Of a stretch of DNA of 64,000 bases, positions 28,329 to 37,827 are shown in pieces. The notes beneath the pieces are model-generated. The model searched no databases, was not told the origin of the DNA, and saw only the letters and a program-made list of their open reading frames with translations. Position 1 is the stretch's first letter, and every line of letters begins with the position of its first letter. The DNA is from Neoaquamicrobium sediminum (GTDB taxonomy: Bacteria; Pseudomonadota; Alphaproteobacteria; Rhizobiales; Rhizobiaceae). Location: NCBI RefSeq assembly GCF_013240295.1, contig NZ_JABETK010000001.1, forward strand, positions 186,001-250,000, given 5' to 3'. The position numbers and the translations under genes are program-made.

Positions 28329-29677
28329 GTGGCGAAGAGATATGACCTTGCGATCATCGGCACGGGAACGGCTGCGATCGTAACAGCACACAGGGTTCGT
28401 GCGGCTGGCTGGAGCGTCGCCGTCGCGGACTTCCGGCCCTTCGGGGGCACCTGCGCCTTGCGCGGTTGCGATCCGAAGAAGATGATGGTCGGCGGCGCCG
28501 AGGCGGCTGATCACGCCTGGCGCATGAGCGGACGTGGAATCGAAGGGGACGCGACGCTCGATTGGACGGGACTGATGGCCTTCAAGCGCAGCTTCACCGA
28601 TCCGGTACCGCAGAAGCGTGAGAAAGCCTTTGCCGACAAAGGGATTCACGCCTTCCACGGTCACGTTCGCTTTATCGGCCCGAATGCGCTCGAGTTCGGA
28701 GGAGAGAGGATCGAGGCGGACCGTATCGTGATCGCCGCCGGCGCCGAGGCCGTGCCGCTCGGCATTCCGGGCGAGCAGCACCTGATCACCAATGAAGGCT
28801 TCCTGGAACTGGAGAGCCTGCCTGAACGCATCGTCCTTGTCGGCGGCGGTTATATCGCGGCCGAGTTTTCGCACATCGCGGCGCGCGCCGGAGCACAGGT
28901 CACAATTCTTCAGCACGGGAAGCGAATGCTCAAGCAATTCGACCCCGATCTCGTCGGCTGGCTGATGGACAAGTTCAGCGAGCGCGGCATCATCAATGTC
29001 CGCACACAGGCAGGGGTGACCGCCATTGAGAAGGTATCAGACGGCTATCGCGTCCGGGCGGACTGTCCTGACGGCGAACTCGATATGGACGCAGATCTGG
29101 TCGTCCATGCCGCGGGTCGGGCGCCGGCGCTCGCGACGCTCGATCTCGATGCCGGGAGCGTAAAGCACCATAACGGGCGGCTGGCGTTGAACGGATTTTT
29201 GCAAAGCGTCTCCAACCCGCGGTCTACGCAGCAGGTGATGCCGCCGGCCTAGGACCGCCGCTCACTCCGGTATCAAGCCATGACGCGAAGGTAGTCTCGG
29301 CGAACCTGCTCAACGGCAACACGGTCAGGCCTGAATACACAGGCGTTCCGAGTGTCGCCTTCACCATCCCGCCGATCGCAGCCGTCGGCATGAGCGAAGC
29401 CAAGGCGCGTGAGAAAGGCCTGAACGTTCGCGTAAAGACCGAGCGCGTGGACGGCTGGTTCACCGCACGCCAGCAGGCCGAGACGGTGTATGGCTTCAAA
29501 ACGTTGGTCGACGCGGACACTGACCGCATCCTCGGCGCCCATCTTGTCGGTCCGCACGCTGACGAAGTGATCAACATCTTTGCACTGGCGATCAGGCAAG
29601 GGCTGACGGCAGAGCAGTTGAAGACCACCATGTTCGCATATCCCAGCGGCGCGTCAGATATCGGCGAGATGCTTTGA
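28329..29677 (+). pseudogene. FAD-dependent pyridine nucleotide-disulfide oxidoreductase, single-base frameshift
   Basis: A glutathione reductase/dihydrolipoamide dehydrogenase-like flavoprotein of about 449 residues. It shows DLAIIGTGTAA (FAD), the redox pair GGTCALRGCDPKK, LVGGGYIAAE (NAD(P)) and the dimerisation domain in the second frame (TERVDGWF..., LGAHLVGPHADEVIN). The frame shifts near 29215: NPRSTQQVMPPA ends one frame while VYAAGDAAG, the second FAD motif, lies in the other. One added G in CCGCGG repairs it and gives 450 codons. I chose GTG at 28329 with GGAGGA six bases ahead over an ATG at 28266 inside the merA end. Such proteins often sit beside mer genes; a role in thiol redox balance under mercury stress is inferred. 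Confidence 0.8.
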
Positions 29678-29744
29678 GCGTAAGTGAGGTGGTCGACCGG
29701 TACGGCCGCGGAGCAGTCTGCACGAAAGAAATCCCTTCACCAGT

Positions 29745-29791
29745 CGCATTCGGTTCGCTGAGCAGTCGTAAAAACCACGAACCGCAATGCG
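29745..29791. repeat. Imperfect hairpin in the right end of the Tn554-like element
   Basis: CGCATTCGGTTCG at 29745-29757 pairs with CGAACCG at 29778-29784 and AATGCG at 29786-29791; one unpaired C (29785) bulges out. It lies downstream of the oxidoreductase gene and may end the cargo transcript. No T-run follows. Confidence 0.5.
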
Positions 29792-29914
29792 AAGAGCAGC
29801 CCTCCAGATACTCCCGAGTGTCTCACCCGTTCTAAAACCGCGCAACGCCGCCAGATCGGCTGGTTTCGGCTGATGAAAGTCCGCTGAGACAGCTTGACTG
29901 TTCAGATAACGCGC

Positions 29915-30707
29915 TGAGCAGATCAAGACGCTCGAAACAGATAACGGCCGCATTGAACTGCGCGCCGTCACCGGCCCCGACTATGGTCGGATCTACGACC
30001 ACGAGCTGGTCGAGGCGGTGCAACGAATCGCGGGCAATGGCACGGGCGACACGCGATGGAAGGTGCCCGGCGTGCTCGATTGGTCGACGGGCGTCTACAA
30101 TCCCCGCGTCGACATCACGAAGGACACGACGACCCTCTATGCGTCCGACCGCGACGTGTTCCTCTTCCTCGTGGACGATCTCAACCCGATTGAGGCCGGT
30201 CGGCTCCCCGATGGTTCACCCGACCTCTATTTCCGCGGCTTCTACTGCTGGAATTCCGAAGTCGGCGCGAAGACGCTCGGCATGGCGAGCTTCTATCTCC
30301 GCGCGGTCTGCCAAAACAGGAATTTGTGGGGCGTGGAGGATTTCGAGGAAATCACCATCCGTCACAGCAAATACGCGGCATCCCGTTTCGCCCACGAAGC
30401 TGCGCCGGCGCTGCTCAATTTCGCGAACTCCTCGCCGATGCCGTTCATCAACGGCATCAAGGCGGCCCGCGAGCGGGTCGTCGCGAAATCCGACGAGGAC
30501 CGCACCGAATTCTTGCGAAAGCGCGGATTTTCGAAGGCCGAGACCGGCAGGATCATCGACACCGTGCTTACCGAGGAAGGCCGGCCGCCTGAGTCGATCT
30601 TCGATTTCGTCCAAGGCATCACCGCCGTCGCGCGCGACAAGACCCACCAGGATGCTCGCCTCGACATGGAGGGCAAGGCCAAGAAGCTGCTCGACCGCGC
30701 TGCCTGA
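29915..30707 (+). pseudogene. DUF932 protein, C-terminal part
   Basis: The remaining 264 codons of the DUF932 gene, beginning with AEQIKTLETDNGRIELRAVT. The body, including DLYFRGFYCWNSEVGAKTLG and SFYLRAVCQNRNLWG, is the family core. On its own an ATG at 30018 could start a 229-residue protein, but it lacks a clear ribosome binding site. The gene was whole before the Tn554-like insertion. After its stop, GCCGGAC and CCGGC arms around 30719-30749 could form a weak hairpin ahead of the ParB leader. Confidence 0.85.
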
Positions 30708-30826
30708 CTTCCGTGAAGCCGGACGTGCGGTCTTCCGCGTCTCCGGCTTTGCGCCTTCGTGTCCTTCCGCTTCTCCGTATCCGTGGCGCTGCCCTCCAAG
30801 AGTGAGAGGGTGGCGCTTCGCTTCGT

Positions 30827-30866
30827 GACGAGTTCGGGTTCGAGAGAGAGGCTCTCGGCGCTCGTC
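30827..30866 (+). promoter_or_regulatory. Structured 5' leader of the ParB-like gene (copy B)
   Basis: GACGAG (30827-30832) pairs with CTCGTC (30861-30866); the inner hairpin is CGAGAG/CTCTCG around AGAGG (30841-30857). Element lengths are identical to copy A upstream of DUF932 (6, 8, 17, 3, 6 bases). Against copy A one pair changes G-C to A-T and one changes T-G to C-G, so pairing is kept. GGAG follows two bases after the stem; the start codon is 14 bases away. Confidence 0.68.
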
Positions 30867-30880
30867 GCGGAGTAAGGAAC

Positions 30881-33033
30881 ATGGCAACTGCCGTTCAGAA
30901 GATCACTCTGTCGTCCTCGCGCGACATTCCCTTCAATAAGCTGGTGCTGAGCCAGTCGAACGTCCGGCGCGTGAAGGCCGGCGTCTCGATCGAGGAGTTG
31001 GCCGAGTCGATCGCGCGTCGCGGCCTGATCCAGAGCCTTCATGTGCGCCCCGTTCTCGATGGAGAAGGCCAGCAGACCGGTATGTTCGAGGTGCCCGCCG
31101 GTGGCCGCCGCTACCGCGCGCTCGAACTGCTCGCCAAGCAGAAGCGTCTCAACAAGACCACCCTGGTCCCCTGCGTCGTATCGACCGCAAACGCCGCAAT
31201 CCTCGTCGACGAAGTTTCGCTGGCCGAGAATATCGAGCGCGCGCCGCTCCACCCGCTCGACCAGTATCGCGCGTTCCAGGCCATGCGCGACAAGGGCATG
31301 ACCGAAGAGGACATTGCCGCAGCGTTCTTCGTCGATGTCAATATCGTCAAGCAGCGGCTGCGCTTGGCGTCGGTTTCGCCTGCACTGCTCGACATTTATG
31401 CCGAAGACGGCATGGAGCTGAAGCATCTCATGGCCTTCACCGTGTCGCACGACCACGCGCGCCAGGAGCAGGTCTGGGAGGCGATCCGCAATAGCTGGCA
31501 GAAGGAGCCCTATCATATCCGTCGCATGCTGACCGAGACGACGGTGCGCGCGTCCGACAAGCGGGCCGTTTTCGTCGGCGTCGACGCATACGAGGCCGCA
31601 GGCGGCACCGTCTTGCGCGATCTCTTCGAATCCGACAACGGCGGCTGGCTTCAGGACGCCGGGCTTCTGGACCGGCTCGTGTCCGAAAAGCTCACGACGA
31701 TCGCCGATGAGGTTGCCGTCCAAGGCTGGAAATGGGTCGAGGCCGCCGCCAGCATCCCCTACGGCGTCACCCACGGCTTGCGCGAGATCAGGGGAATCCC
31801 TGTCGACATCACGGCGGAGGAGCAGGCCACGCGCGATACGCTGCAGGACGAACTCGACCGCCTGACCACCGAGTACGAGGCCGCCGATGAGCTTCCAGAC
31901 GAAGTCGATGCCCGTCTGGGCGAGATCGAGGCGGCTATCGAAGCCCTCGACAACCGTCCCGTCCGCTACGAACCGGACGAGATCGCCATCGCCGGCGTCT
32001 TCGTCAGCATCGATGCCGACGGTTCGCTCTCCTTGGATCGCGGCTACGTCCGGCCTGAAGACGAAAGGCCCGTGGAAGCTACTGACCACGACGCACAGGA
32101 CGAAGAGATCGATCCTGAAACCGGTGAGATCCGTGAGCCTGCCATCCAGCGCACGGTCATCACCATCGGCGGCCAGCCTGTCCAGACCAACGACGAGGAT
32201 GAGGACGACGGCCTGAAACCGCTGCCCGAGCGTCTCGTGATCGAGCTGACGGCCCATCGCACGCTGGCGCTGCGCAATGCGCTGGCGGAAAATCCGCACG
32301 TCGCCATGACGATGTTGCTGCACAAGCTCCTCAGCGACACGTTCGTCCACACCAACCCGACCGGCTGCCTCGAGGCGAATGTTCGCCACATCTTCTTCTC
32401 GGCCCAGTCTGAGGATCTGAAGGACAGCCCTTCCGCCCACGCGGTGAACGATCGCCACGAACGCTGGGGGATCACGTTCCCGCCGACGATCAGGCTCTCT
32501 GGGACTGGCTGACCAATCTTGATGACGGCACGCGCATGGAGCTGCTGGCCCTTTGCGTCAGCTACGGCGTCAATGCGCTGTTCGAGCGTCCGAACCCATA
32601 TTCCGGCTCGGGCGTCAGTCAGCACGGTCTCGACGTGCGCATGGCACAGGCCGATCGTCTCGCGCGCGCGACTGGAATGAACATGGTGGCTGCGGGCTGG
32701 AAGCCCACGGCAGGCAACTACCTCGGTCGCGTGACCAAGCCCCGTATCCTCGAAGCCGTGCGCGAGGGCGCCGGCGAACGGGCCGCCCAGCTCATCGAGC
32801 ATCTGAAGAAGGGCGACATGGCGAAGGAAGCAGAACGCCTGCTCGCCGACACGGGCTGGCTCCCTGAACCGCTACGTCTCACCAATCTCGACGAGGGGCA
32901 GACCGGGAATGCGCCCGCAGACGGTGGCTCCAGTGACGAGGCCACGCTGCCGGACTTCCTTTCAGAAGACGGCGACAGCGAAGACCAACTCGATGCCGAA
33001 GACGACGAACCGGCAGCGATCGCGGCCGAATGA
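30881..33033 (+). pseudogene. ParB-like nuclease-domain protein, single-base frameshift
   Basis: A 717-residue ParB/Srx-fold protein of ICE type when one G is added to the G5 run at 32466-32470 (the junction then reads ERWGDHVPADDQALWDWLTN). The N-terminal ParB domain spans about residues 15-130 with ELAESIARRGLIQSLHVRP, the VPAGGRRYRALELL box and VSLAENIERAPLHPLDQYRAF; an HTH follows (MTEEDIAAAFFVDVNIVKQRL). The middle is acidic and linker-like. The C-terminal part (NALFERPNPYSGSGVSQHG, RARATG..., NYLGRVTKPRILEAVREG) is a conserved ICE-type tail. It may act in partition, regulation or DNA processing of the ICE. Preceded by a structured leader. The break looks like a homopolymer indel. Confidence 0.82.
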
Positions 33034-33202
33034 CCACGACAGCAGGGAGCGGCGCGTGTCGCTCCCCGCTGGCCTTGTTCAAGGAGACATCCATCGATTG
33101 CGTTTGTCGGCAACGCCAAGGATAGTTTGCTTGAGTCACAATCGTGCGCGCACCACATATCGATGCTATCAATGATGATGTGCAGAGAGGGCGAACAATC
33201 GA

Positions 33203-34039
33203 ATGGAAAATGAGGATCGGCCGCGAAACACATCTGATCGCCGGATTGCCCTACTCATCGATGCGGACAATGTGTCCCACAGCAAGATCGCCGCGATATT
33301 GGCAGAACTCTCAAAATACGGCACGGCCAATATCCGCCGCGCCTATGGCGATTGGGCAAGCGCCAATCTCAGGAGCTGGAAAGACAAGCTGCACGATTTT
33401 GCAATCCGGCCCATTCAGCAGTTCAGCTATTCGGCCGGCAAAAACGCGACCGATATTGCCCTTGTGATCGACGCGATGGAACTTCTCTACACGCAGAAAC
33501 CTGACGCTTTCTGCCTGGCTTCCAGCGACGCCGATTTCACACCACTGGTGATGCAGTTGAAGGCCAATGGGCACGACGTCTACGGATTTGGGGAACGCAA
33601 GACGCCCGCACCGTTCGTCAACGCCTGCACGACCTTTCTCTATCTCGATGGCTTGGACGATGCCGAGCAGCCGACAGCTCCCGCAGTAACCGGCGAGAAA
33701 CCGAAGGCCAAGGCCGGATCAGCGGCCAAATCCAAAACGCCCGCTGAAAAGCCCTCCGACAAGCGAGCCGGCAAGTCTCTATCGCAGGACACTACCCTTG
33801 TGACGATCCTGCGCGGTGCTGTGGAAGCCACGGCTCAAGAGGACGGATGGGCGGCCATGTCATCGGCAGGAAGCGCAGCCAAACGGCAGGCGCCGATCGA
33901 CCCGCGAAACTATGGGGTGAAGAACTTTCCCGCACTCTTCGCGGCGACCGGCCTCTTCGAAATCGTGAAAATGGAGAACGGGCAAAGCTACGTCGCAGAC
34001 AGGCGGAACAAGGACCGCACGCCACAGCCGAGCCGATAG
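33203..34039 (+). CDS. NYN-domain RNase with C-terminal LOTUS/OST-HTH domain
   Basis: A 278-residue protein. Residues about 13-155 form a NYN (LabA/DUF88-like) PIN-fold domain: IALLIDADNVS with the first aspartates, KNATDIALVIDAMELL and FCLASSDADFTPLV with the other acidic metal ligands. A lysine/alanine-rich linker (about 160-195) leads to an OST-HTH/LOTUS domain (TTLVTILRGAVEATAQEDGW, YGVKNFPALFAATGLFEIV). Proteins of this build bind RNA, often structured RNA, and cleave it. Its place in the ICE backbone beside two structured-leader genes is suggestive, but no link is shown. A clear terminator follows. Confidence 0.88.
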   Translation: MENEDRPRNTSDRRIALLIDADNVSHSKIAAILAELSKYGTANIRRAYGDWASANLRSWKDKLHDFAIRPIQQFSYSAGKNATDIALVIDAMELLYTQKPDAFCLASSDADFTPLVMQLKANGHDVYGFGERKTPAPFVNACTTFLYLDGLDDAEQPTAPAVTGEKPKAKAGSAAKSKTPAEKPSDKRAGKSLSQDTTLVTILRGAVEATAQEDGWAAMSSAGSAAKRQAPIDPRNYGVKNFPALFAATGLFEIVKMENGQSYVADRRNKDRTPQPSR

Positions 34040-34071
34040 GGGCAAGGAATTCCATCATTGCCGCTGATCGC

Positions 34072-34102
34072 AAAAGCGCCCGCCTTTCGGCCGGGCGCTT
34101 TT
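34072..34102 (+). terminator. Rho-independent terminator after the NYN gene
   Basis: AAAAGCGCCCG pairs with CGGGCGCTTTT across a 9-base loop, and the run continues to six Ts. An 11-bp stem with U-tract, 32 bases after the stop. It separates the ParB-NYN group from the strawberry notch-like gene. Confidence 0.88.
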
Positions 34103-34127
34103 TTCATGCCGGCTAACGCCGCCATCT

Positions 34128-34179
34128 GAGAGCGAGAGGAGTGCCGGAACGGGCGAGTTCGGGCGGTCGAGAGAGAGCG
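34128..34179 (+). promoter_or_regulatory. Diverged copy of the backbone leader upstream of the strawberry notch-like gene
   Basis: The stretch repeats parts of leader copies A and B: GAGAGCGAGAGG (34128-34139), GAGTTCGGG (34155-34163) and CGAGAGAGAGCG (34168-34179). The inner hairpin is not conserved, and outer pairing would have to involve later bases. It supports a shared leader family but its fold is unclear. Confidence 0.45.
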
Positions 34180-34221
34180 CCGGCCGGGCTTTCCCGTTTC
34201 CGCTCTCCCGAGGATCTCCCG

Positions 34222-36438
34222 ATGACTATCCTGTTGCCCGTGGCCGCCTCGGCCGCGTCCGTTGCCCGTGCGCCTGCCATCCTGTCGGCCGCCCAGAACC
34301 TGCTCGGCCATCTTGAACGCGGCGAGCGCATCGATCCATTACTGCTGCGCGCGGCGATGGAGGCCGCCTTCAGCGCCTCCGATTCCGCCGGCGCCTGGGA
34401 CTGGAAAACTGCCTATGAGGCATGCGAGGTCGCTACCGTTCTGTTCCTGCGCAAATACGGACGTGCGCTTTTCCGTAAATCCGCATCTCCGGCAGCGCGG
34501 CTTTCTACCCTGTCGAAAATCACCGGGCTCCTGCCGACCCACACCCGCCGCTCGGAGGAGAGCCAGGCTCTCCAGCAATTCTCGACGCCGGTCCCGCTCG
34601 GCGTCGCCGTGGTGACGGCGGCGGGGATTACGCCGGACGACATCGTGATGGAGCCGTCTGCCGGCACCGGCCTACTCGCCATTCTCGCATCGACGGCAGG
34701 CGGTTCGCTGATCCTCAACGAGCTGGCAGACGTTCGCGCCGATCTCCTCGCTTCTCTCTTTCCGGCCGTCACCGTCACGCGGTTCGATGCCGCACAGATC
34801 GACGATCATCTCGATCGCGCAGCCGTTCCCTCCGTCGCGCTGATGAACCCGCCATTTTCAGCCATGGCCAATGTCGCCGGCCGTGTCGCCGATGCCTGCT
34901 TTCGCCACATCGCCTCGGCCCTGAACCGGCTCGCGCCTGGTGGCCGGCTCGTGGCGATCACCGGCGCCAATGTCGGGCCGGACCAGCCGGATTGTCGTGA
35001 CGCGTTCGTGCGTTTGCAGGAACGCGGCACCATCGTCTTCTCCGCCGCTATTGCCGGATCAGTCTACGCCAAGCAAGGCACGACGTTTCCGACTAGGCTA
35101 ACCGTCATCGACAAGATGCCCGCTGCCGATCCGACGTCGCTGCCAGCATCGGCCGGCACGGCTCCCGACGTGGCGACGTTGCTCGACTGGATCTTGCGGG
35201 ACGTTCCGCCCCGTCACCCGGTCACGCTCTCAGTGGCTTCCGCTCCGCGTGCTCGCACGGCGCCGAAGACGGTGCGCAGCTATCTCGCCCGCTCCGCTGA
35301 AGCACGCCCAGCGCCGGTCAGCGATCCCGACGGCATTCAGCTCGCCTACGAGACCGTGGACTGGACGCCTGCCGACAGCCCGCACCTGACCGATGCCATC
35401 TATGAAGAGTACGGATTGCAGTCGATCCGTATTCCCGGCGCGCAGGCGCACCCGACCAAACTCGTCCAATCCGCCGCCATGGCGAGCATCGCGCCGCCGA
35501 AGCCGGGCTATCGGCCAACCCTGCCGGCAAACATCCTTAGCCTTCTGTCCGATGCCCAGCTTGAGACGGTGATCTATGCCGGCGAGGCACACAGCGATTA
35601 TATCGCTGGATCGTGGACGGTCGATGAGACTTTCGATCTCGTGAAGGCCGCGCCCGCCGATGCGGCCGACACCGTTCGCTTCCGCCGCGGTTTCATGCTT
35701 GGCGACGGCACCGGCGCCGGGAAAGGTCGCCAGTCCGCCGGCATCATCCTCGATAATTGGCTCCAGGGCCGGAGCAAGGCTGTCTGGATCAGCAAGTCCG
35801 ACAAGCTGATCGAGGATGCGCAGCGCGACTGGGCGGCACTCGGTATGGAGCGCCTGCTGGTCACACCGCTGTCGCGGTTCCCGCAGGGCAAGCCCATCAC
35901 GCTCTCGGAAGGCGTCCTATTTGCAACCTATGCCACGCTACGCTCCGACGATCGTGGCGAGAAGGTTTCGCGTGTCCGGCAGATCGTCGAATGGTTGGGC
36001 TCCGACTTCGACGGAGTGATCATTTTCGACGAGAGCCACGCAATGCAGAACGCCGGCGGCGGCAAGGGAGAACGGGGCGACGTCGCCCCCTCGCAGCAAG
36101 GTCGCGCTGGCCTGCGGCTTCAGCATGCCCTGCCGAATGCGCGCGTCGTCTATGTTTCCGCTACCGGCGCGACAACCGTCCACAATCTCGCCTATGCCCA
36201 GCGGCTCGGCCTCTGGGGCGGCGACGACTTCCCCTTCGCCACGCGCGCGGAATTCGTGGAGGCGATTGAGGACGGTGGCGTCGCGGCGATGGAAGTGCTG
36301 GCCCGTGATCTGCGTTCCCTCGGGCTCTACACCGCCCGCTCGCTCTCCTACGACGGCGTTGAGTACGAGCTGGTTGAACACCAGCTCACCGACGAACAGC
36401 GCCGCATCTACGATGCCTATGCCGGTGCCTTCGCCATC
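34222..36438 (+). pseudogene. Strawberry notch-like methyltransferase-helicase, fragment 1 of 3
   Basis: The first 739 codons of a gene cut twice by mobile elements. The N-terminal domain is a DNA adenine methyltransferase: motif I VMEPSAGTGLLAIL and motif IV LMNPPFS. The second half begins the strawberry notch (SNO) helicase: Walker A LGDGTGAGKGRQ and DExH-type motif FDESHAMQN. The frame is interrupted after the Ile codon at 36436-36438; fragments 2 and 3 continue at 40271 and 47300. Together 4302 nt encode 1433 residues without any shift. Such proteins are common on alphaproteobacterial plasmids and ICEs. They may methylate transferred DNA and remodel it, so protecting it from restriction. 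Start ATG at 34222. Confidence 0.88.
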
Positions 36439-36463
36439 TTATGGCGAGCTGCGCATAAGATGG
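36434..36463. repeat. Palindrome at the left RIT junction
   Basis: CCATCTTATG (36434-36443) and CATAAGATGG (36454-36463) form a perfect 10-bp inverted repeat with a 10-base loop. The left arm includes the last five host bases, so it spans the insertion point. It may be the recombination site structure of the RIT element. Confidence 0.7.
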
Positions 36464-36503
36464 CTTATCGCGAGGAAGCGGTAATGCGGAGGAGCGCGGC
36501 GTA
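36463..36503 (+). repeat. RIT left terminal inverted repeat
   Basis: A 41-bp repeat starting GCTTATCGCGAGGAAGCGG, matched in inverse orientation at 40226-40266 with one mismatch (G at 36494 against T at 40235). Twenty-four bases lie between it and the host junction, against four on the right, so the ends are asymmetric. Confidence 0.92.
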
Positions 36504-36594
36504 ACCGGCGAATTCCCATGATAGTGTGCGCAGTTGCTGCGCATTATATTGGTTGCGAACCTCGGCGGTCCCTGGACCAGCTGAGGAGGCAATC

Positions 36595-37827
36595 ATGTTG
36601 AAGTTGCATGACGAGTTGATCACCGAACTCTCGAATTCGCTCACCACACAGAATTACAATCCCGTGGTCGTGGCGAACCACCGTCTCTACGCCCGCGCGT
36701 TTCTCGATTATCTGGCCGAGTGCGATATACAGGTCGAGACTGTGACGCCGCAGCAGGTCGATCAGTATTTTGGCTATGCGGTTCAGGATTTTGAGATCCA
36801 GTACGGTCGGCCTCCCAGTGCGCGTTGGCACATGTTGCCCCGCACCGCGATCGCCAAGCTCCTCCGGCTTGCTCAAGGCAATTGGCCCCCGGACGCAGAA
36901 ATGATCGGTCCCGATGACGAGCATCGACATGAAATTTGCCGCGAATACGAGGCATGGCTGCGCGAGGAGCGCGGTTTGGCAAGCGCGTCCATTGCGGCGC
37001 TGATGTGGGAGGCGCGAAACTTCCTGCGATGGCAGTTCGACCGGGCCGGTGCCGCCAGCCTCGAAACGTTGAGCATCGTGGACATCGATCTCTACATGGA
37101 CATGCGCGCGCCTGGTTTACGGCGCAAATCATTGGCCGATGTCGCTGAGCGTCTCCGTTCGGTGGTTCGCCATCTGCATCGGACGGGTCGCATCCCGACC
37201 GATCTGACGCCACACATCATCGGCCCCATGCTCTATGCCTACGAAGATGTGCCGTCGACGCTGGAAAGGAGCCAAATCGCCGCGGTTCTGGCGACAACGC
37301 AGGAGGACAGATCGCCACGCGGACTACGCGATTATGCGATACTTCAGCTGCTTGCCACGTATGGGCTGCGCGAAGGTGAGATATGCCGCCTTCGGCTCGA
37401 TGACGTGGACTGGCGCGCAGAATCCCTCCGGATCTGCCACACCAAGACCAACGCGTACTCGTACATGCCGCTAATGGTGACTGTTGGTGAAGCGCTGCTG
37501 GATTATCTGCGCCTTGGGCGGCCCCAGGTTGAAGTGCGGGAAATCTTCGTCCGATCCTGCGCACCCTATATCGCAATGACGAACCTGTACGGCATGATCC
37601 GCGGTCGGTTGGCCGCCGCAGGCGTAGTGCCAGCAGGAAAGCGGGGGCCGCATGTCTTCCGCCACGCACGTGCGGTCGAAATGCTGCGGGCATCGGTCCC
37701 GCAAAAGATCATCGGCGACGTGCTCGGGCATCGATCCACCGAATCCACCAATACTTATCTCAAACTGGCAACAGATGATCTCCGAGCCGTGGCACTCGAG
37801 GTGCCTGGAATGGAGGTGCTGTCATGA
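36595..37827 (+). CDS. ritA: RIT tyrosine recombinase A
   Basis: A 410-residue integrase-family protein. Catalytic residues: Arg in TYGLREGEICRL, HVFRHARAV, and LGHRSTESTNTYLKL with the Tyr nucleophile. The core-binding domain occupies residues about 1-200. ATG at 36595 follows GAGGAGG by five bases; earlier in-frame starts lack this signal. First of three overlapping genes; the stop overlaps the next start in ATGA. RIT proteins act together, and their order A-B-C is conserved across bacteria. Confidence 0.88.
   Translation: MLKLHDELITELSNSLTTQNYNPVVVANHRLYARAFLDYLAECDIQVETVTPQQVDQYFGYAVQDFEIQYGRPPSARWHMLPRTAIAKLLRLAQGNWPPDAEMIGPDDEHRHEICREYEAWLREERGLASASIAALMWEARNFLRWQFDRAGAASLETLSIVDIDLYMDMRAPGLRRKSLADVAERLRSVVRHLHRTGRIPTDLTPHIIGPMLYAYEDVPSTLERSQIAAVLATTQEDRSPRGLRDYAILQLLATYGLREGEICRLRLDDVDWRAESLRICHTKTNAYSYMPLMVTVGEALLDYLRLGRPQVEVREIFVRSCAPYIAMTNLYGMIRGRLAAAGVVPAGKRGPHVFRHARAVEMLRASVPQKIIGDVLGHRSTESTNTYLKLATDDLRAVALEVPGMEVLS

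Larger units (their letters stand above)
17195..29914 (+). mobile_element. Tn554-like element: recombinase trio, coiled-coil protein, ArdC and mercury resistance operon
   Basis: A 12.7-kb insertion within the DUF932 gene. Removing it restores the reading frame. Both ends carry the same subterminal inverted motif: TTATC at 17196-17200 with CTGTCTCAG at 17215-17223 on the left, and CTGAGACAG at 29884-29892 with GATAA at 29905-29909 on the right. There is no long target duplication. The bases between the end motifs and the restored gene differ (GGGCC on the left, CGCGC on the right), as expected for coupling sequences left by tyrosine recombinases of the Tn554 kind. The recombination genes lie at the left end and the cargo (ardC, merR, merTPF, merB-merA, an FAD oxidoreductase) to the right. 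Boundaries are uncertain by about two bases. Confidence 0.8.

Noticed and set aside
29745-29791. Integron attC site (hairpin with an extrahelical base)
   Set aside because: No integrase of IntI type, no R-box consensus sequences and no cassette array; a terminal hairpin of the transposon suffices.
30362-32458. A 698-codon minus-strand frame opposite the ParB-like gene
   Set aside because: It crosses the structured leader and two genes; the plus strand has ParB motifs. Antisense shadow.
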